Part shown: positions 1-12,572 of the stretch, one piece after another | Layout: the number at the start of each line of letters is the position of its first letter | Position numbering within the stretch: position 1 is the stretch's first letter | Assembly: GCA_973895155.1 (NCBI GenBank) | Contig: OZ316892.1 | Coordinates: 5,022,001-5,086,000 of the forward strand | Length of the DNA: 64,000 nt | DNA from: Marsupella aquatica | Taxonomy: Eukaryota; Marchantiophyta | Direction: 5' to 3' | Notes under the pieces: model-generated | The model's input: only the letters and a program-made list of their open reading frames with translations | The model's database searches: none | Told to the model about the DNA's origin: nothing | Position numbers and translations under genes: made by a program

Positions 1-98
1 CTGCGTTGACTTCTATTTGTACGCTCGACAACAGTGAAAGAGTACGAATGCTTATAGCTGGCCTTGCTGAATTCTGACATAGGTTGAATATCCTGCAG

Positions 99-1146
99 GC
101 CAGAAGAAACTCACGAAGGTCATCGTTCCAGACAAATGGAAGGAAGGTGCCAGCAATACTACAGAGGCCGGTGGTCGTAAAATCAACGAAAACAAGCTAC
201 TTAGTAAAAAGAAAAGGTATAAACGAGGTGCTGCCACCCGTTTAGGGTTTTCTCAAGACTGAAATTGATGTGAAGAAACAAAAAGATTTAAACATCAGTA
301 GAATTATATTAGGGTCTAGCACGAATCAAGTTGGTTCCTCTCCGTCACCCTGATTCTGTCGGGTCTGCCAGCCCTTTCGCAACACTGGGATTGACCTGAA
401 GTAATGAAGAGCTTTTAGATAAAGTGAAAATCTTGACTGGCTTGAATGGATTTGGGATTTGGTTTTTACTCTTCACCTATATTCTGTAGCGTCTACCAGC
501 TCTTCAGGTTTTCAACTCTTCGCAAGGCTGGAATTTACCTAGGTAGAGATGTGAGATAAGTGCAAACCTGAAATTATTATAAGGGTCTGGCATGAATGGA
601 ATTGGTTCAATGACACAGTCACTAATGACCCTAAGCTGTAAGCATACTTTTCTGAAAGGTGTAAACCTGACCATCTCCGCTTGTGAATGTTGATGCTGCA
701 GATGGACGCCATATGGCTCCTCTAATTCCAAGTGCATAATCTGTAAGCAGCAGCTTCACCAAGATGCAAAATATTGCCAATCTTGTGCATACAAGAAGGG
801 TAAGTGATCTCTCTTGTTTCAATGATGTCTCTGAAAGGTAAGGAAGAGTATCTCTGCATTGCAAGCCCTCACTATAATTGGTATTTTGTTCATCACGCGA
901 GTATGTCAGAAGGGCCAGCATCTTCCGATGCCTCACAGTGTTCATTGTTTATTATCGCCTTTGCCTCACTAGGCATGCAGTCTTTGGTTGTGCCGCCAAA
1001 ACTGAAAAGAGAACAAGCGAGCACTTGTGTCCCTTAGAAAGGACAGAGACTAAAACACTGTTGGTTGTTGGTTACCTGCAGGTGTTTGTGCCATGTGTGG
1101 CAAACAAGTCTTGGACACAACATCTTACAAGCAGAGCAATGTTTGA
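99..1146 (+). CDS. CRIPT: CRIPT homolog, 5' partial
   Basis: Small cysteine-rich protein of the CRIPT family (cysteine-rich PDZ-binding protein). In humans it is a component of the activated minor spliceosome as well as a PDZ partner. Three exons are visible: 99-216, 702-799 and 1082-1146, each bounded by AG/GT with matching phases, ending in TGA. They encode the family signature in order: a lysine-rich start with KVIVPDKWKEGASNTTE, then GGRKINENKLLSKKKR, then the zinc-binding CxxC pairs CIIC, CQSC and CAMC, and the terminal KQVLDTTSYKQSNV. The last residues fit the family's C-terminal PDZ-ligand position. The first exon (normally MVCxKC) is not in the window, because exon 2 starts inside that cysteine codon. 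About 88 residues are visible of a usual length near 100. Nothing appears broken. Confidence 0.93.
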
Positions 1147-3005
1147 CAAGCAAATTTACAACTCGCAGCATTGTGCCAGGAATTGTACAAATAGTCCAGG
1201 TTCTTTGGAGAAGTGTGCTAAGTGTACTAGAGTCAAAGGCTGGTGTGGGGGCATTTACTTTGCAGTGGAAGCCCTAACCTTCAATCTCGCTCGCCTTTCA
1301 AGAACCTGGAAAAGTCTTGTAAATAATTTTCATAAACCCTAACACAAAGGCTTTAGTGCAGTTATACCGTTCTGGTTCAATTTTGGGCTGCAGGTGGCAA
1401 TAGGGTCGATTCTTCAATTCCGATTCTTCAATTCCTTCAAGGGTGGATTTACCTGTTCGTGAATCAGATCATCTCATGCTAATCGGCCTGTACTGCCATC
1501 CTGGTTATCTTCAACACTTTTTCTATGAAGTACTGAGTTCTGACTTTTACCTTGTCTGCTCTCAGCTCCGAATGGCTTCATGTTTCTTTAGCGTACTGAA
1601 TGTTTCAGGCTATTAAGTTTTCCATGGAAGAATTGTGAGTGAATTATCGTCAACCCGTCCAGAGGTGGCCTTAATATCCAACATGCGTACATCCAACATC
1701 CCTCACATCTCTGGCCAAATTCCAATGCAAAGGCTAAGAACTGCTGAGAGTACCTTTTCGCTTGTAAGACCTTTTGTTTCGATGAAGGCTCGTCTTTTGG
1801 GGTGTTTAAAGGTAGGGTTAGACAATGCTTGACTTGAAGGATTCCCAGGTTTCAAAATGGAAACCCTAAACCCTAAATCTCGATCTATCCACACTCCAAT
1901 GCTACTTCACTCGTCAGAAGTGAAGAATGGATCAATATCTACAATGGAGACCATCTATGGATAATGGTAAATTGTACATGAACCCAAACCACGAGTGAGG
2001 CAAACAGATGACAACCCATCAGCGGGACCATTGGTTTCACACGACAATACTTCACTAGGATTACTTATGGTGCTTGTGGATCAGCACTCAAGAGGGCTTA
2101 GGCAACAAGTGCAGAAATTATTCTCAAGCACATTAACGTACGATGTACAAATCATTGGGGTCAGAACTGCACCCACACCCAAAGCAGATATACCTTCGAT
2201 TTGCCCAAAATGAATGTAAAATATTGTTGTAAGGTCAATTGTAACCGTTTTATCAATGGGACTGAAGGCGAGCAACACTGGATGATGAGGATGATGAAGA
2301 GTTACAGAGACATTTCACCCATGGGTGCAAGAGGAAGTTTCAAACTCTGTAACTCCAGAGCGATGGGATGGCACTCCAAATCAAAATCAACCCCTGCCAC
2401 TTCCAAATGCAATTCCTCACTCTACCGAACTCTGCTGTGAGAAGAATTATTGCGCCAATAATTCACTACAACTCCGCTACCAGTTGGAGTCCCTTGGGTT
2501 GGGTATTTACATGGTGGCGCAGATCTTCAACTAGATGTTCGATTGACTTGGAGGCCCGGGATTTGCCCCAGCGAGAACTCACAGGATTGCTCTGCATACT
2601 TTGGTCTGCCCAGGTCTTTCCATGGGCGGTGCTGCCAACCCAGAGAAATCGGCTAGAATACGGGCTCAGTAAGCTCTCACAAAATTCCGGGGCACTCTCT
2701 GAAACGAGCCCCTGTCACCAAGTCAGAGACACATTACTTTAGGTTAGAATCAGATTGACATACTGTACACATAAGTCGATCCAAAATTCAGACACGCATT
2801 ACTTTAGATTAGAATCAGATTAGTCAATTTAAACTTACAATAACTACAAAAAAGGATATGAAACGGATTCCATATCACAAACCCTACTCACAAGTAAGTC
2901 ATGCAAAGGGTTCAATATGACATGCATTTCAAAGTCAAGCCCAGCTGCTCTGCCAGTAACCATAAGAGCAAAAGCAATAGTAGAGCATAATGAGATGGGT
3001 CGGAA
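1147..3005. other. Intergenic, no recognisable gene
   Basis: The interval lies between the CRIPT stop and the PS1-like stop. Several short open frames occur (for example 1635-1832 and 2201-2742 on the plus strand), but none shows a domain, a splice structure or biased composition I can recognise. The only distinct motif is a telomere-type AAACCCTAAACCCTAAAT at 1861-1878. From about 2740 to 2900 there is a weak repetition of the phrase acattactttag/agaatcagatt (near 2735 and 2803). Confidence 0.5.
1861..1878. promoter_or_regulatory. Telobox-like CCCTAAA repeat
   Basis: Two and a half tandem copies of the plant telomere unit (AAACCCTAAACCCTAAAT). Short teloboxes are common in plant promoters and bind Myb-type telomere-repeat factors. 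A lone short interstitial telomere tract is the other reading. No start codon of a supported gene lies close by, so a promoter role is only inferred. Confidence 0.4.
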
Positions 3006-6000
3006 TCAGAATATCTCCATGTCAAGCTTTTTCCTGAACAGATCTAAAAAGAAAGCATCACGCAAGAAATGCACAGTTACCTCAGCCATCGCTTTGATTT
3101 GAAGAGCGACATCTCTGGTCAAAAGAGCCACTTTCCCATAATGCGCCTTCAAGGCAGCAAATATAAGTGCACATTCGAGAACATGGTCTTCGTTTGTGGG
3201 GGACATGAGATCCGAGTACTGAGGGAGTCCCCCTGTAGTTGGAGAAACGGGCGGAGTGGCCTTGACTGGGCGTGTTTCCAAATTGCTCTGAACATGGATC
3301 CACGCCGGAAGCTTCACCATACACGACTGGATCCATTTCAAAGCTGCTCTTACATTCGACTTTCCTCCATGTTTATGTTTGAGACAATCCAGTTCTCTGA
3401 CCACTGCAGCAGGGGAGATTACGAACGTGTCAAACTTTCAGAAGCAGTTAAACCCATCCTCAGGGTTTTTCACAAGATCACAGAACTACTCACAAATCAG
3501 ATCATGTTTTTGCTGCACTAGTAAGCGAACAAGATGACCAGAACACCTTGACATTGGATGGGCCCACATACCAATCTTCGGAATGATGACATCAACTTCA
3601 CGGATGCCCTCGAGTTGCTTCAACGCTTTCAGGGAATCGGCATCCAACAAGCAATTAGTGTCCACCACAATATGCCATTGACGCCGCACTTCCGTGGGGT
3701 GGTCGCTCAACTTCAACCGCCTCTGCAGTTGCTCTGACGGTGAGAGTAGATCAAGACTTGATACCTGCCAGGCCCAGGAGCAAATTCGTCCAATGACTTG
3801 AGCTAGAGACCCCCACGGTACTGTTATGAATAAGACCCTAGAATAATGTAGAAGTGCGAAAGATGCTAGAGACCAAAGTACGAGACCTTACATCTAGAGG
3901 TACATGAACGAGACCCTAGTCAGCTCCTAAACATGCCAAGATTGAAGACTAAGGTCATATTCAGGTCCCAAAGATGCCTAAGTTTGAAGAATGAGATCGT
4001 ATTGAGTGTCAAAAGAAGCAAAAGTTTGAGGATCCAAATCACGTGCAGCTACCTGATTAAAGTTGACAATAAGATCATGCTCCAGTCCCAAAAGCCAAAA
4101 GATAGCAGAAAGCAAGGATCCTTACAGCTGATGAGGACGGTCGCTGGTGAGGCTTTGGCAGATGTGCGGGAAGGTTCGAACCATATCCTGAGGACGTGAA
4201 TGATTTACTTCTCCCGGTCGAGGGTGCACGGTGTCTATGAGGCCTGGGCACTCCGACCACCTTCGAGCTAACATCCGACGACGCAAAAGATGCAATGGTC
4301 TCCGACGCCTGTGGCACTTCAACAAAACTCGGCCTGGCCTGTAATGTGTAGTGCAATGACCGGAAAGGCTCCCTATTAATCGATTTGACCAGTGATTCTC
4401 TGGATGTCAGAGAAGTCCATTTGCCACCATGACGATCTGGTACACGTTCCTTCTTCCTAGACAAAACTCTTGAATGGGTCACCTTTGGGTCTACATTTTC
4501 CTTGCCCGAGGAAAGTTCATCATCAGCACTTTCAGAGATTTTATTAGACCCTGTAGGCGATGAAGCACCTTCAAAAGGCTGCTCGGCAGTCCCATCCTTG
4601 GCTTCAGGGTCTTCATTCAAGGCAGCTAATCTTGGTGCTTGAGGACAGATAGCCACATCGTTGCCAGTGGCTAGAGCTGGCAAAGGTGAAGAATTGCACC
4701 TTCTCAGCCAGAGCTTAGATGTGGCGGGGTTCAGACTCACCTCCTGCATTTTCGGGGGAGTGGCCTTGGGCTGCTTATTGAAGGGGGGCACTTTTGGACT
4801 CACAGAATGGGGTGCTGGTTGCAAAGAGCCTGACGAATTGGACCTCTCCGCGAGAGGCTTTTTGAGAGAAGGGGAGGATCGTGGCGATTGAGCGTTTACA
4901 GCTGAGGGTTGTAGAGCAGAGAAGGCTAGCCTCCTGTTGGGTCTGGTGGGTGAGCTTGCAGATCTGGTAAGCTGACCTGGCTTGACTGCAGGAGAGTTGC
5001 GAATCGCTGGAGAAATGTTTTCGTCTTGGGGGAACAGAATCTTTGGCGAGCTCATGGATTTCCTCAATTCACCTCCAAGTTTGGCTGGAGAACGCTTCAC
5101 CGAACGACGAACTGCTGCTGCGCCCAGGGGAGCACTATTCTCGTCTGGGAAAATGAAATTATCCACACTAGATGGAAAGGGAGCACTGGGTAAGAAGTCC
5201 TGCTTCACCACCAACAGACAAATTTTAGCTATTGCATTCTGCACATTCAAGATTTGGCTGACCCAAACTGAGAAAATGTGAAAAATCGCTCATAATGACA
5301 TTGACAACAGAATTCTCATCACTACATTGGCCTTTTTCGTATCCTCTTGGGAACAAGTTCATATCCACCATACCGTGTACATGTCCAACTGTCCCAGTAG
5401 ACTCGTTTAGACACTCATTTATCCAAGATGATGCTCCCAAAGAGACCCTTCAACTTAGAAGATTATGTTTCGTTCATTCCGTAAAAACCTGAACGCCCCG
5501 CCGGACTAGAAGGGTTGATTGCAAAAGCGAAGTATACGATCCAGCAGCCCCATGAGAGAGTACAAGAATGAGACCTGATTATCGGCGGAGTATCTCAATC
5601 CAGACAGAACAGAACCGGTCTCGCTGGGCGGAGACAGCTCTCGAGTAATCTCTGCACCCGTGTCAGCACTGGTGGACAAATCCGACGAGCTACGATGTGT
5701 TCCGACGTCAGGGGCCGGCTGCCAGTCGATCCGGTACACTCGTTTAGATGTACCCAGTTGAAAAGCCACCGAATCCTTCATGAGAGTTGGTGTCATCGAC
5801 GGCAACCGCTTCCCATCCAGCCATGTTCCGTGAGCTGGGGATTGTGTGGGACACAACACCAGTCAGAGTACTAAAAATGAAATACATTCCAAGAAACAAA
5901 CAGAGCCTCTGCTGACCTCCTGTTAAGCTAAGATACCAGAACTCAAACTTCGAATGACAGCATCGATGCAATTATAAAATGAGGCAAGAATGAACGAAAG

Positions 6001-6701
6001 GGGCCAATCCCTCATGTGCTACTAGAGAACATGACCGGAGCTAACCTCGGAGTCAGACGTAGCAGAACATTCTGGCAGGAAGATCTTCAGACAGATTGGA
6101 CATCTTTTCCCAGCATAGATTGACATGAGCTATCTTCGGACGTTCCACTATTAATTAATCTCACGCTTAAAGCTCAATTCCTCTATACAAAATTCATGTG
6201 TGGAATCCAAGGCAGCCTTCGAGACAAATTATTGAGGAGGTTTGTGGACTCGAAATAAATAGTTTGTATCCCTGGTACAGAAGGAGGGGTTATCCGTTAC
6301 AAAGTACCAGAATCGAGATCGGTGAGAAGTATTTCTCTCGTGGCATGGATGATCTGTATCTCGAGGTGCTGTCGACTGCAAGTGGCGTGCCCAACCAACA
6401 TGTCAGCAGAGCAGCTACATCTACCCATGACAAAAAGGTCCTGCCCCACGAGGCATAAACTCTCGACAATTTTGTCACCTTTGAGCACCGTCATGAAAGG
6501 CACCATCTCATTTGGTCCGTCTCCAAAACGATCCCCCTCACTTCCACCTCCTGCATCTATATCAATTACGCCTCCCCCATCTAGGTCAATTCCGTCTCCA
6601 CCGCCATCTTTGCCAACTCCACTATCTCTGTCCATTCCGCTCTCTCCAGCATCCCTCTCAAGTGCCCCTTCCGCATCCATTTCACTTTCTCCTTCAGTCA
6701 T
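3006..6701 (-). CDS. PS1: PS1-like FHA and PIN domain protein
   Basis: Homolog of plant PARALLEL SPINDLE 1, which in Arabidopsis controls spindle orientation in meiosis II; its loss gives unreduced male gametes. Exon 1 (6701-6308) has an acidic, glycine-rich leader and the first half of an FHA domain, with MGRC and CSRQHLEI as the phosphothreonine-binding loops. Exon 2 starts at 5834 and completes it with SAHGTWLDGKRL. A large exon (5238-4126, 371 codons, phase 0 at both ends) is a Ser/Pro-rich disordered linker with several KENV/NSAP-like stretches. Exon 3722-3572 opens the C-terminal PIN domain (HIVVDTNCLLD), and exon 3403-3006 finishes it with VRELDCL, SPTNEDHVLECAL and LLTRDVALQIKAMAE. 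The acidic residues of a PIN active site (VDTN, RELD, EDH, RD) are kept. The splice between exon 2 (its end lies in 5500-5600) and 5238 is unresolved. A further exon within 5260-5480 is possible. Confidence 0.87.
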
Positions 6702-7500
6702 CGTACGTTACCCGTTGGAGCTCCTAATCCAGCTCAAACCCAGCACCTGTACATTGTTACTATTTGAAGGAGGGAAACCCACCAAGCACGCAGCAGCCCC
6801 CCTCCTCCTCACTCAAAAAAACAAACGTTCACAATCTGCAGAGAAGAATACCACCTCGGGCGACCTCTATAATCAACACCCGCACCCAACTCCCGTTTGG
6901 AGGTCTTAATCCAGCTCGAGCCGTGCACCTATTTGCATTTGAAGTCGAGAAACTCACCCAGTGAACAGCTCCCTCCCTCACTCATACACACAGAAACGTT
7001 CAAAATCTGGTCAAGGACGCTGTCCAGACAGAGAGAAGAAACCTACCATGGGCAATATCATCCTATCACCAGCTCGCCTTTGGAGGTCCTAATCCAGCTC
7101 AAGCCGAGCACCTGTTAATGATTTCCATGTCAAGTCGAGAAACTAAACAGTAGCTGTAGCCCAACCCACACAACTGTTTCTCTTGAATCCTCTGCCCTTG
7201 GCCCCACTGCACACACAGAAACGTTGAAAATCCGGTTAAGGACAACGTGCAGATCGAGAGAAGAAGACCACCATGGGGAACATGAGTACATCACCAGCAG
7301 GGCTCCCAATCCAACTCAAGCCGAGCACATTAATTCCACGTAAAGAATATAAACCCTCCCATCACCTTGCAAGCAGCCTCACCTCCACTCTACTCAGTCA
7401 GACACACAAGAGAACCGTTCTAAATCCCACTATGGCCGCTTTGCAGAGAGGAGAAGACCACCATAGACAACATCCTAGTGCCTGTCATCAGCAGCACTAA
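6702..7500. repeat. Degenerate ~180-bp tandem repeat upstream of PS1-like gene
   Basis: The phrase ctaatccagctcaa-ccgagcacct recurs at 6724, 6904, 7089 and 7306 (spacings 180, 185 and 217 bp). Each copy is followed at a similar distance by acacagaaacgtt-aaaatc and gagagaagaaNaccacc, as at about 6815, 6985, 7210 and 7410. That makes four to five imperfect head-to-tail copies. The array begins right at the start codon side of the PS1-like gene, so it probably lies in its promoter or 5' leader. No coding capacity is evident. Confidence 0.75.
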
Positions 7501-9036
7501 ACTCCCTCATTTCCAAGCTCGAAATCCTCAATCTCAAACAACAAGATACACCCAATACAGTCCTGTACAACAGTCGTGGAATGGGGGGACGATCTGCAGA
7601 CTTCCGCGTTCAAATTTCGCAGAAATTGGTGACAGTCAACAAGAGCAAGGACAGCAAAACAACGCTTGAATCACGATGATGATCGCCCATCCCTCCCCTT
7701 TCCGTCATTTTCCGTCCGGACCGCCGCCAGACCGGCGGCAGCGCTACGGCGAGCCCCTTCCGTCACCAATCGTACCGCCAAATCGCAGTCAAAATTTTGG
7801 GAAATCTACGGCAGCTGTCGAATTCCCAGGTTGAAACGACAGTTGTGGCCGTTGGATCGGTTGCTCTCCACGGTAGAGAGATGGCGGCACTGTTGGCTCG
7901 ATCCACTCTCCCGCTGTCGGAGTGGCCTGGCTACATTTAGCTGGCTTGCGTGCTCCGCTTGGTCAGTTTCGAATGCGAGAGCGGGAACGAATGCACGACT
8001 GCAAAAAGCTCGAAAAGGCTGAGGGCAGACCACCCCCAATCCAAGTTTCATGGTCGGATGTTAACCCCCACAGTTAAGCGCCCTCACGGATGTAGCATTT
8101 TTAGGGACAGGGTTCAGGGCTATGGACGAGCCCGCGGACGGGGCGTCTTGGAGGCGGTCGCCAAGTCGGTCGGTTTCCCTACAGTGGCAGATCCCGGTCG
8201 CCGTTGAGATAGACGATCGGATGGCTGACAGGGGTGCTTCGGGCGCCAACAGGTTTGGCGCGTCGTCAGTTTAGTGAGCGGGAAGAGCAAGGGGACGGAG
8301 GCGTTGGCAGAGGGTGGGGCCGGGGGAAGGGGAAGGGACCGTTCGAAATGATGGAGACCCGTTGACAGGACTGGGACCGGCCTTTCCCTTCGCTGACGTG
8401 GTATTTTTCAGCATTGAATTTGCCAATAAAAATGATGCTCTTATGGACACTGTCACATTTTACACTTTTCACTCATTGATCTTTTTGTTTTGAAAAAGTT
8501 TTCAAGTGAGGTGGTTGATTTTCAATATCTCCCTTGTCTCCATTGAGAAATAACCAAATTGGCTCTCCTACCGTAGGACTCATCAAAAGCAGGCTGGAAA
8601 GGCTTTTCCAACCAGTTGAAATCTCTAGTTTCATGGGGAATCGAGAGAGTTATGAATTTCTAAAAATTTCCAAATGACTGAATGTCCACATATTGCACTT
8701 CCAAATGTTTTTGAGGAGTTAACTTTGACATTCAGTGTCTCCCTCTATATTCAATAGGGCTCAAAGTTTGCATCTCTTGAGAGCCGTCCGGGCTGCTGAC
8801 CGCCAGAAAACAAGGCAGAACAGGGCCGGGTATTGTGTTTTGGGCATGAGTAAGTAGGGCAGATAACTTTGAGAGGTGTCGTATAGCTGTAGATGTAATG
8901 GAAAATCTGCAGCCTGCAACTAGCAAAAAAGCCCAGGCAAAAAAGTGTGGTTGCCATTTAGGTGTACCACACACTCTGGAATACAACACAACAGGAAGGT
9001 GGGAGCAAACATTCCAAGAAAGAAAGCAGTTGTAAC
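7501..9036. other. Intergenic, GC-rich block then unique sequence
   Basis: From about 7680 to 8400 the sequence is clearly richer in G+C and CpG than its surroundings (ccgccgccag, gagcccgcggacgg, gggccgggggaagg). Open frames on both strands overlap each other there (7666-8022 plus, 7806-8051 minus, 8061-8249 minus), which is typical of GC-rich non-coding DNA. I recognise no protein. It may be the CpG-rich promoter of a short unrecognised transcript. From 8400 to 9036 nothing stands out. Confidence 0.4.
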
Positions 9037-9170
9037 CTCTCAATCGGATGAAGAGAATATTCTAAGCAAAATGTTCATTTCCAAGGCACACCTGAGAGAC
9101 CTCTCAATCGGATGTCTGAAGAGATTATTCTAAGCAACATGTTCATTTCCAAGGCACACCTGAGAGGTGT
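9037..9170. repeat. Tandem duplication of ~66 bp
   Basis: Two adjacent copies (9037-9101 and 9102-9170) share cctctcaatcggatg, aagagaNtattctaagcaa and atgttcatttccaaggcaca, and differ only by a few substitutions and a small insertion. It is a simple recent direct duplication with no coding role visible. Confidence 0.85.
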
Positions 9171-12100
9171 GCAAAGACATGTTGGTTTTTCATTAAAGCA
9201 AGTTTGGGATAAGAGAAGGAGCAAGGTTGCAAGGACTTGAAGGCAAAATTTGAATTTGGAGAACATTTGTTGGGCAAGTTCATCAGATATGATAAAATAC
9301 TAACAAAGAACTACAAGGTGGAGCACTACCAGGAAGAGCTGCCAGCATGCAGTGCCACAGTATCATGAAGACATCATAGAGACTTTCAACATAGTTGTTC
9401 CAACACGAGAGAACTCTTTTACCAACCAATTGACAAACCAAGAAGCATGCAATAGTATTTTGTCACTAAAGTGTCAGAGAAAAGCTTGCACAGACTATGA
9501 AGGAGATCCATTGGGAATGTGGTTTCGCCAGTAGAGGATATTGTTAACCATTCAAGAAGAATCACCCCAGTAACTCACAAATGCGTTTCTGCAACTGTGG
9601 CAATGAAGGTGATTGGACACAAGCGCTTGTTATGAGAAGAGCACAAAGAAGGTTGTCAGAGTTGCTCACTTATGTGCACGGAAAAAATTCCATACATAAT
9701 GTTGAGGCAAAGAAGAGAACATTGAAGGAGGGAAACGCTGGAAATTTGCAAGATGAAGAAGACACTAATGAGTCTCCTAGCAAGAAACAAAAAAACTATG
9801 GAAGATCAAATTGCATTGTCTGCAGTGTCTATTCTTTTTCTTCGTTTAATTACAATTGAATTATTTATGTTGTGGATTCACTGGATGTGGGAACAACTCA
9901 AGGAAAAGCATAAACTCAGTTGACCTTTGAAACAGTTGTAATGGCCATTCAAGCAACTGGGCATCTCATTGAGATAGCTCATGAGGTCACCAATGGAAGA
10001 AGTATGGTGTCTCTTGAGACTATTGATGATGATTATCAATGGATGATTGGGGAAAGTTGGGATGAAATTGAAGGAGATGTCATTGTGCATAGACAAGGTG
10101 AAGGTAGTTAGACTGTGAACGCCATCTTGGTTCTGTTTCAAGAAGTTAAATCTCTCAAGAATTGTCTCAATAACGACAACATCTTGAGCAATCCTCGGAG
10201 CAATCAACATTGGTAGGCATGACTTCTAGTTTTTCATTAGACAATCTGAAGTTCTAAAGGGAGAAGCTCATTAGACAAAGTTGATTTTTCATTAGATCTC
10301 ATGTTCACTGTATATTGTTATGCCCTGATAACACCATTTATAGCCATAATGCCCTCCAAAATGAGGGCCTTATCTCAAGTTTTGAGGGGCTATTATTGCC
10401 CATAGTGCCCTAGTAACAGGGTGTATATACACTTAAAGGCCCATCAGATTTGTTGTGTTTTACTATATTTAGTAGAAGTAGAGAAGTTTCAAAATGCCCC
10501 TATCCAAATCTGGACTTTTACATTCTTCTTGATAAAGCACAGAAAACTATCAAAGAGAAAAATTTGAGCATTAAGGTACCCAAAGTGGAAGATGGGTAAG
10601 GTCTTCAGACTTTGGGTCAAGCTGCCTTGGTCGGGTTGTTTTGGTACCCAAAGTGGACGCTGGGTTAGGTGTCTACTAGGGCGTCTCAAAACTCAACAAT
10701 ACCAGGATAACATCTTTCTCTGACTCAGGAGCTATGGGAACTTCCATAAAAATTGTGGTAGCCATAAGGAAAGTCTTTGGGCTCAACGCTTAACCATGTT
10801 ATGCTAACTTAGGCCCTAACCTAGAAATCCACTTATCCGCAAGTCCAAAAGGCTGCAATTGAAAGCACATGGGCTTTGGGCCTGAAATGGCAATGGGTGC
10901 TGCAATTTGGGTGCAGCTGACTGAGAAGGAAGGAAATGGAATATACAGTGAGACTGAGGTGAGGCTATACCTAGTGGGGCAGGTCAATGTGGCCTCCCCC
11001 CAAGTTTTTAAATCATTCTTGAACCCACACTGACTGAGTTTTGAAACCAGTGAATCAGTCCTTTAGCTTTCTCTTTGTATTTCTATGGATGGGTATGAGC
11101 CCTAACCTCCTACCCGCCTGGTCTGGGGGTTATTGGATTTTGGCCCCCTGGCTACCCGACAGGGTTATCCAATTTAAGGCACAATTGTGAAGTCAAAACT
11201 AGAGAGAAACTACAATCGGGGCTTATGCTTGTTAATCAATGGCCACCCGGGAAATCATGGTTGTAGCCAGCTCTGGCTCACCACCCTTGGGGATTATATC
11301 CATAAGTCCCTTGGGGCCATGGGTTGCCTTGCCCGTAATGTATAGGATTAAGGTCATATGGTCGCCATTATGAGGTATAGGGCGGCCGTATGGCGACCCG
11401 TTTACGAGGGGAGACACATGGGAGACCGTATAGTTCATAACTCAGACCGTATGTCTTTGATCGTATTTTTGGGCCCTGTGTTGAATTCTGATTGGCCCAC
11501 ATGACCCTGACACTATGCCCCTCCTGCTGGTAGGGCTCAAATGTGCACAGAAATGGTATAATGTGTAGTGAGACATTAAAATAAACAAGTGAAGAGGTAT
11601 CACTAGGCAAACACCATTATCATTCAAGGCATGACCCCAAAGTATACTTTGGTTGAAGGAGCCTCCATGATTATCTAAAGTGGCCACAATTGTGGAGGGA
11701 AACAAACCGCTCCTTCGGAATTAGTCTTTGCTGTGCTTTGCTTTCCATGTCATGTCCTCTCAACGTGTCTCATCAGAGCAATTTGGTGGGAGAACCGAAA
11801 TACAAAATTGCGCTAGTTGAGGAAGGGATGTGACCAAAGAGTTGGTGGAAGAATGCGAAGGGCAGAAGAGGAAGAGGAGGCGATTAGAATGTGACAGGAC
11901 CAATTGGTCTTCACTGCATGGATGGCGGAGGCAAGAGAACAAATGCATGAATGCGAGACACTCCAATGACCGTTCAACCCAATTCGTTGTCAACCGAATG
12001 AACGGATGAATTCCTGGAGGAATTTTCCAAATTAGATTCGAGAGTGGGTTTCAGTTTATAGAGGAGGAATCAATACGGAACGTTATGAGTTATGACCGTG

Positions 12101-12572
12101 ACATAGAGCCAAAGAGGTAATTGCGGAAGGAAATGAACGGAGGCGGGAGAAAAGAGTCCCAGAGACATAGCAAAGAGATTTTGATGATACACAAAGGGAC
12201 GATGGCTTGAGCTTTTGGGTTTATGAGGTTTTTGAATTGGAGGAAAGGAACAGCAACAGAGAGATTGTGGCCTATTCACAAAGGGTGAATTCTTTGCGTT
12301 TCTGGGGTCTTGAGCTTTTGGAAGAAGAGGAAAACGAGTGTCAGAATAAGAACATAGAGATTGTGGGAATTTGTGAAGAGGGAGATTGATTTGAGGATTT
12401 TGGGTTCATGAGCTTTTGGAACGATGAACGAGGGAATGCAGTTCGGAACTGGCGGCACTAGTAGCCGAGGTCCGATTTATATACCCAAAATGTGGGAAGG
12501 GTAAGGTTAGAGGGAGATAGAGCAAGTGAGTGAGTGAGTGAGGAAGTGAGTGAGGGAGTGAGGGACAGGGAG
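9171..12572. other. Gene-poor stretch with unrecognised ORF relics and short repeats
   Basis: Between 9300 and 10110 the plus strand has codon-like sequence in interrupted frames (9352-9534, 9581-9859 with a lysine-rich SPSKKQKN segment, 9920-10111). It looks like a decayed transposon gene, but no family motif is visible. At 10570-10680 the phrase ggtacccaaagtgga occurs twice with about 66 bp spacing. Near 12208, 12311 and 12408 a loosely repeated block (gagcttttgg with agagattgtgg) has about 100-bp spacing just upstream of the helicase gene. A (GTGA)n tract at about 12520-12560 lies in its likely 5' leader. Confidence 0.4.

Noticed and set aside
1861-1878. Chromosome end or large interstitial telomere
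   Set aside because: Only two and a half units, within unique sequence.
6322-6909. 195-codon plus-strand ORF rich in Ser and Pro
   Set aside because: It is the antisense shadow of the acidic first exon of the PS1-like gene plus repeat DNA.
7666-8249. Overlapping ORFs on both strands in GC-rich DNA
   Set aside because: No domain, mutual overlap, and composition alone explains the lack of stops.
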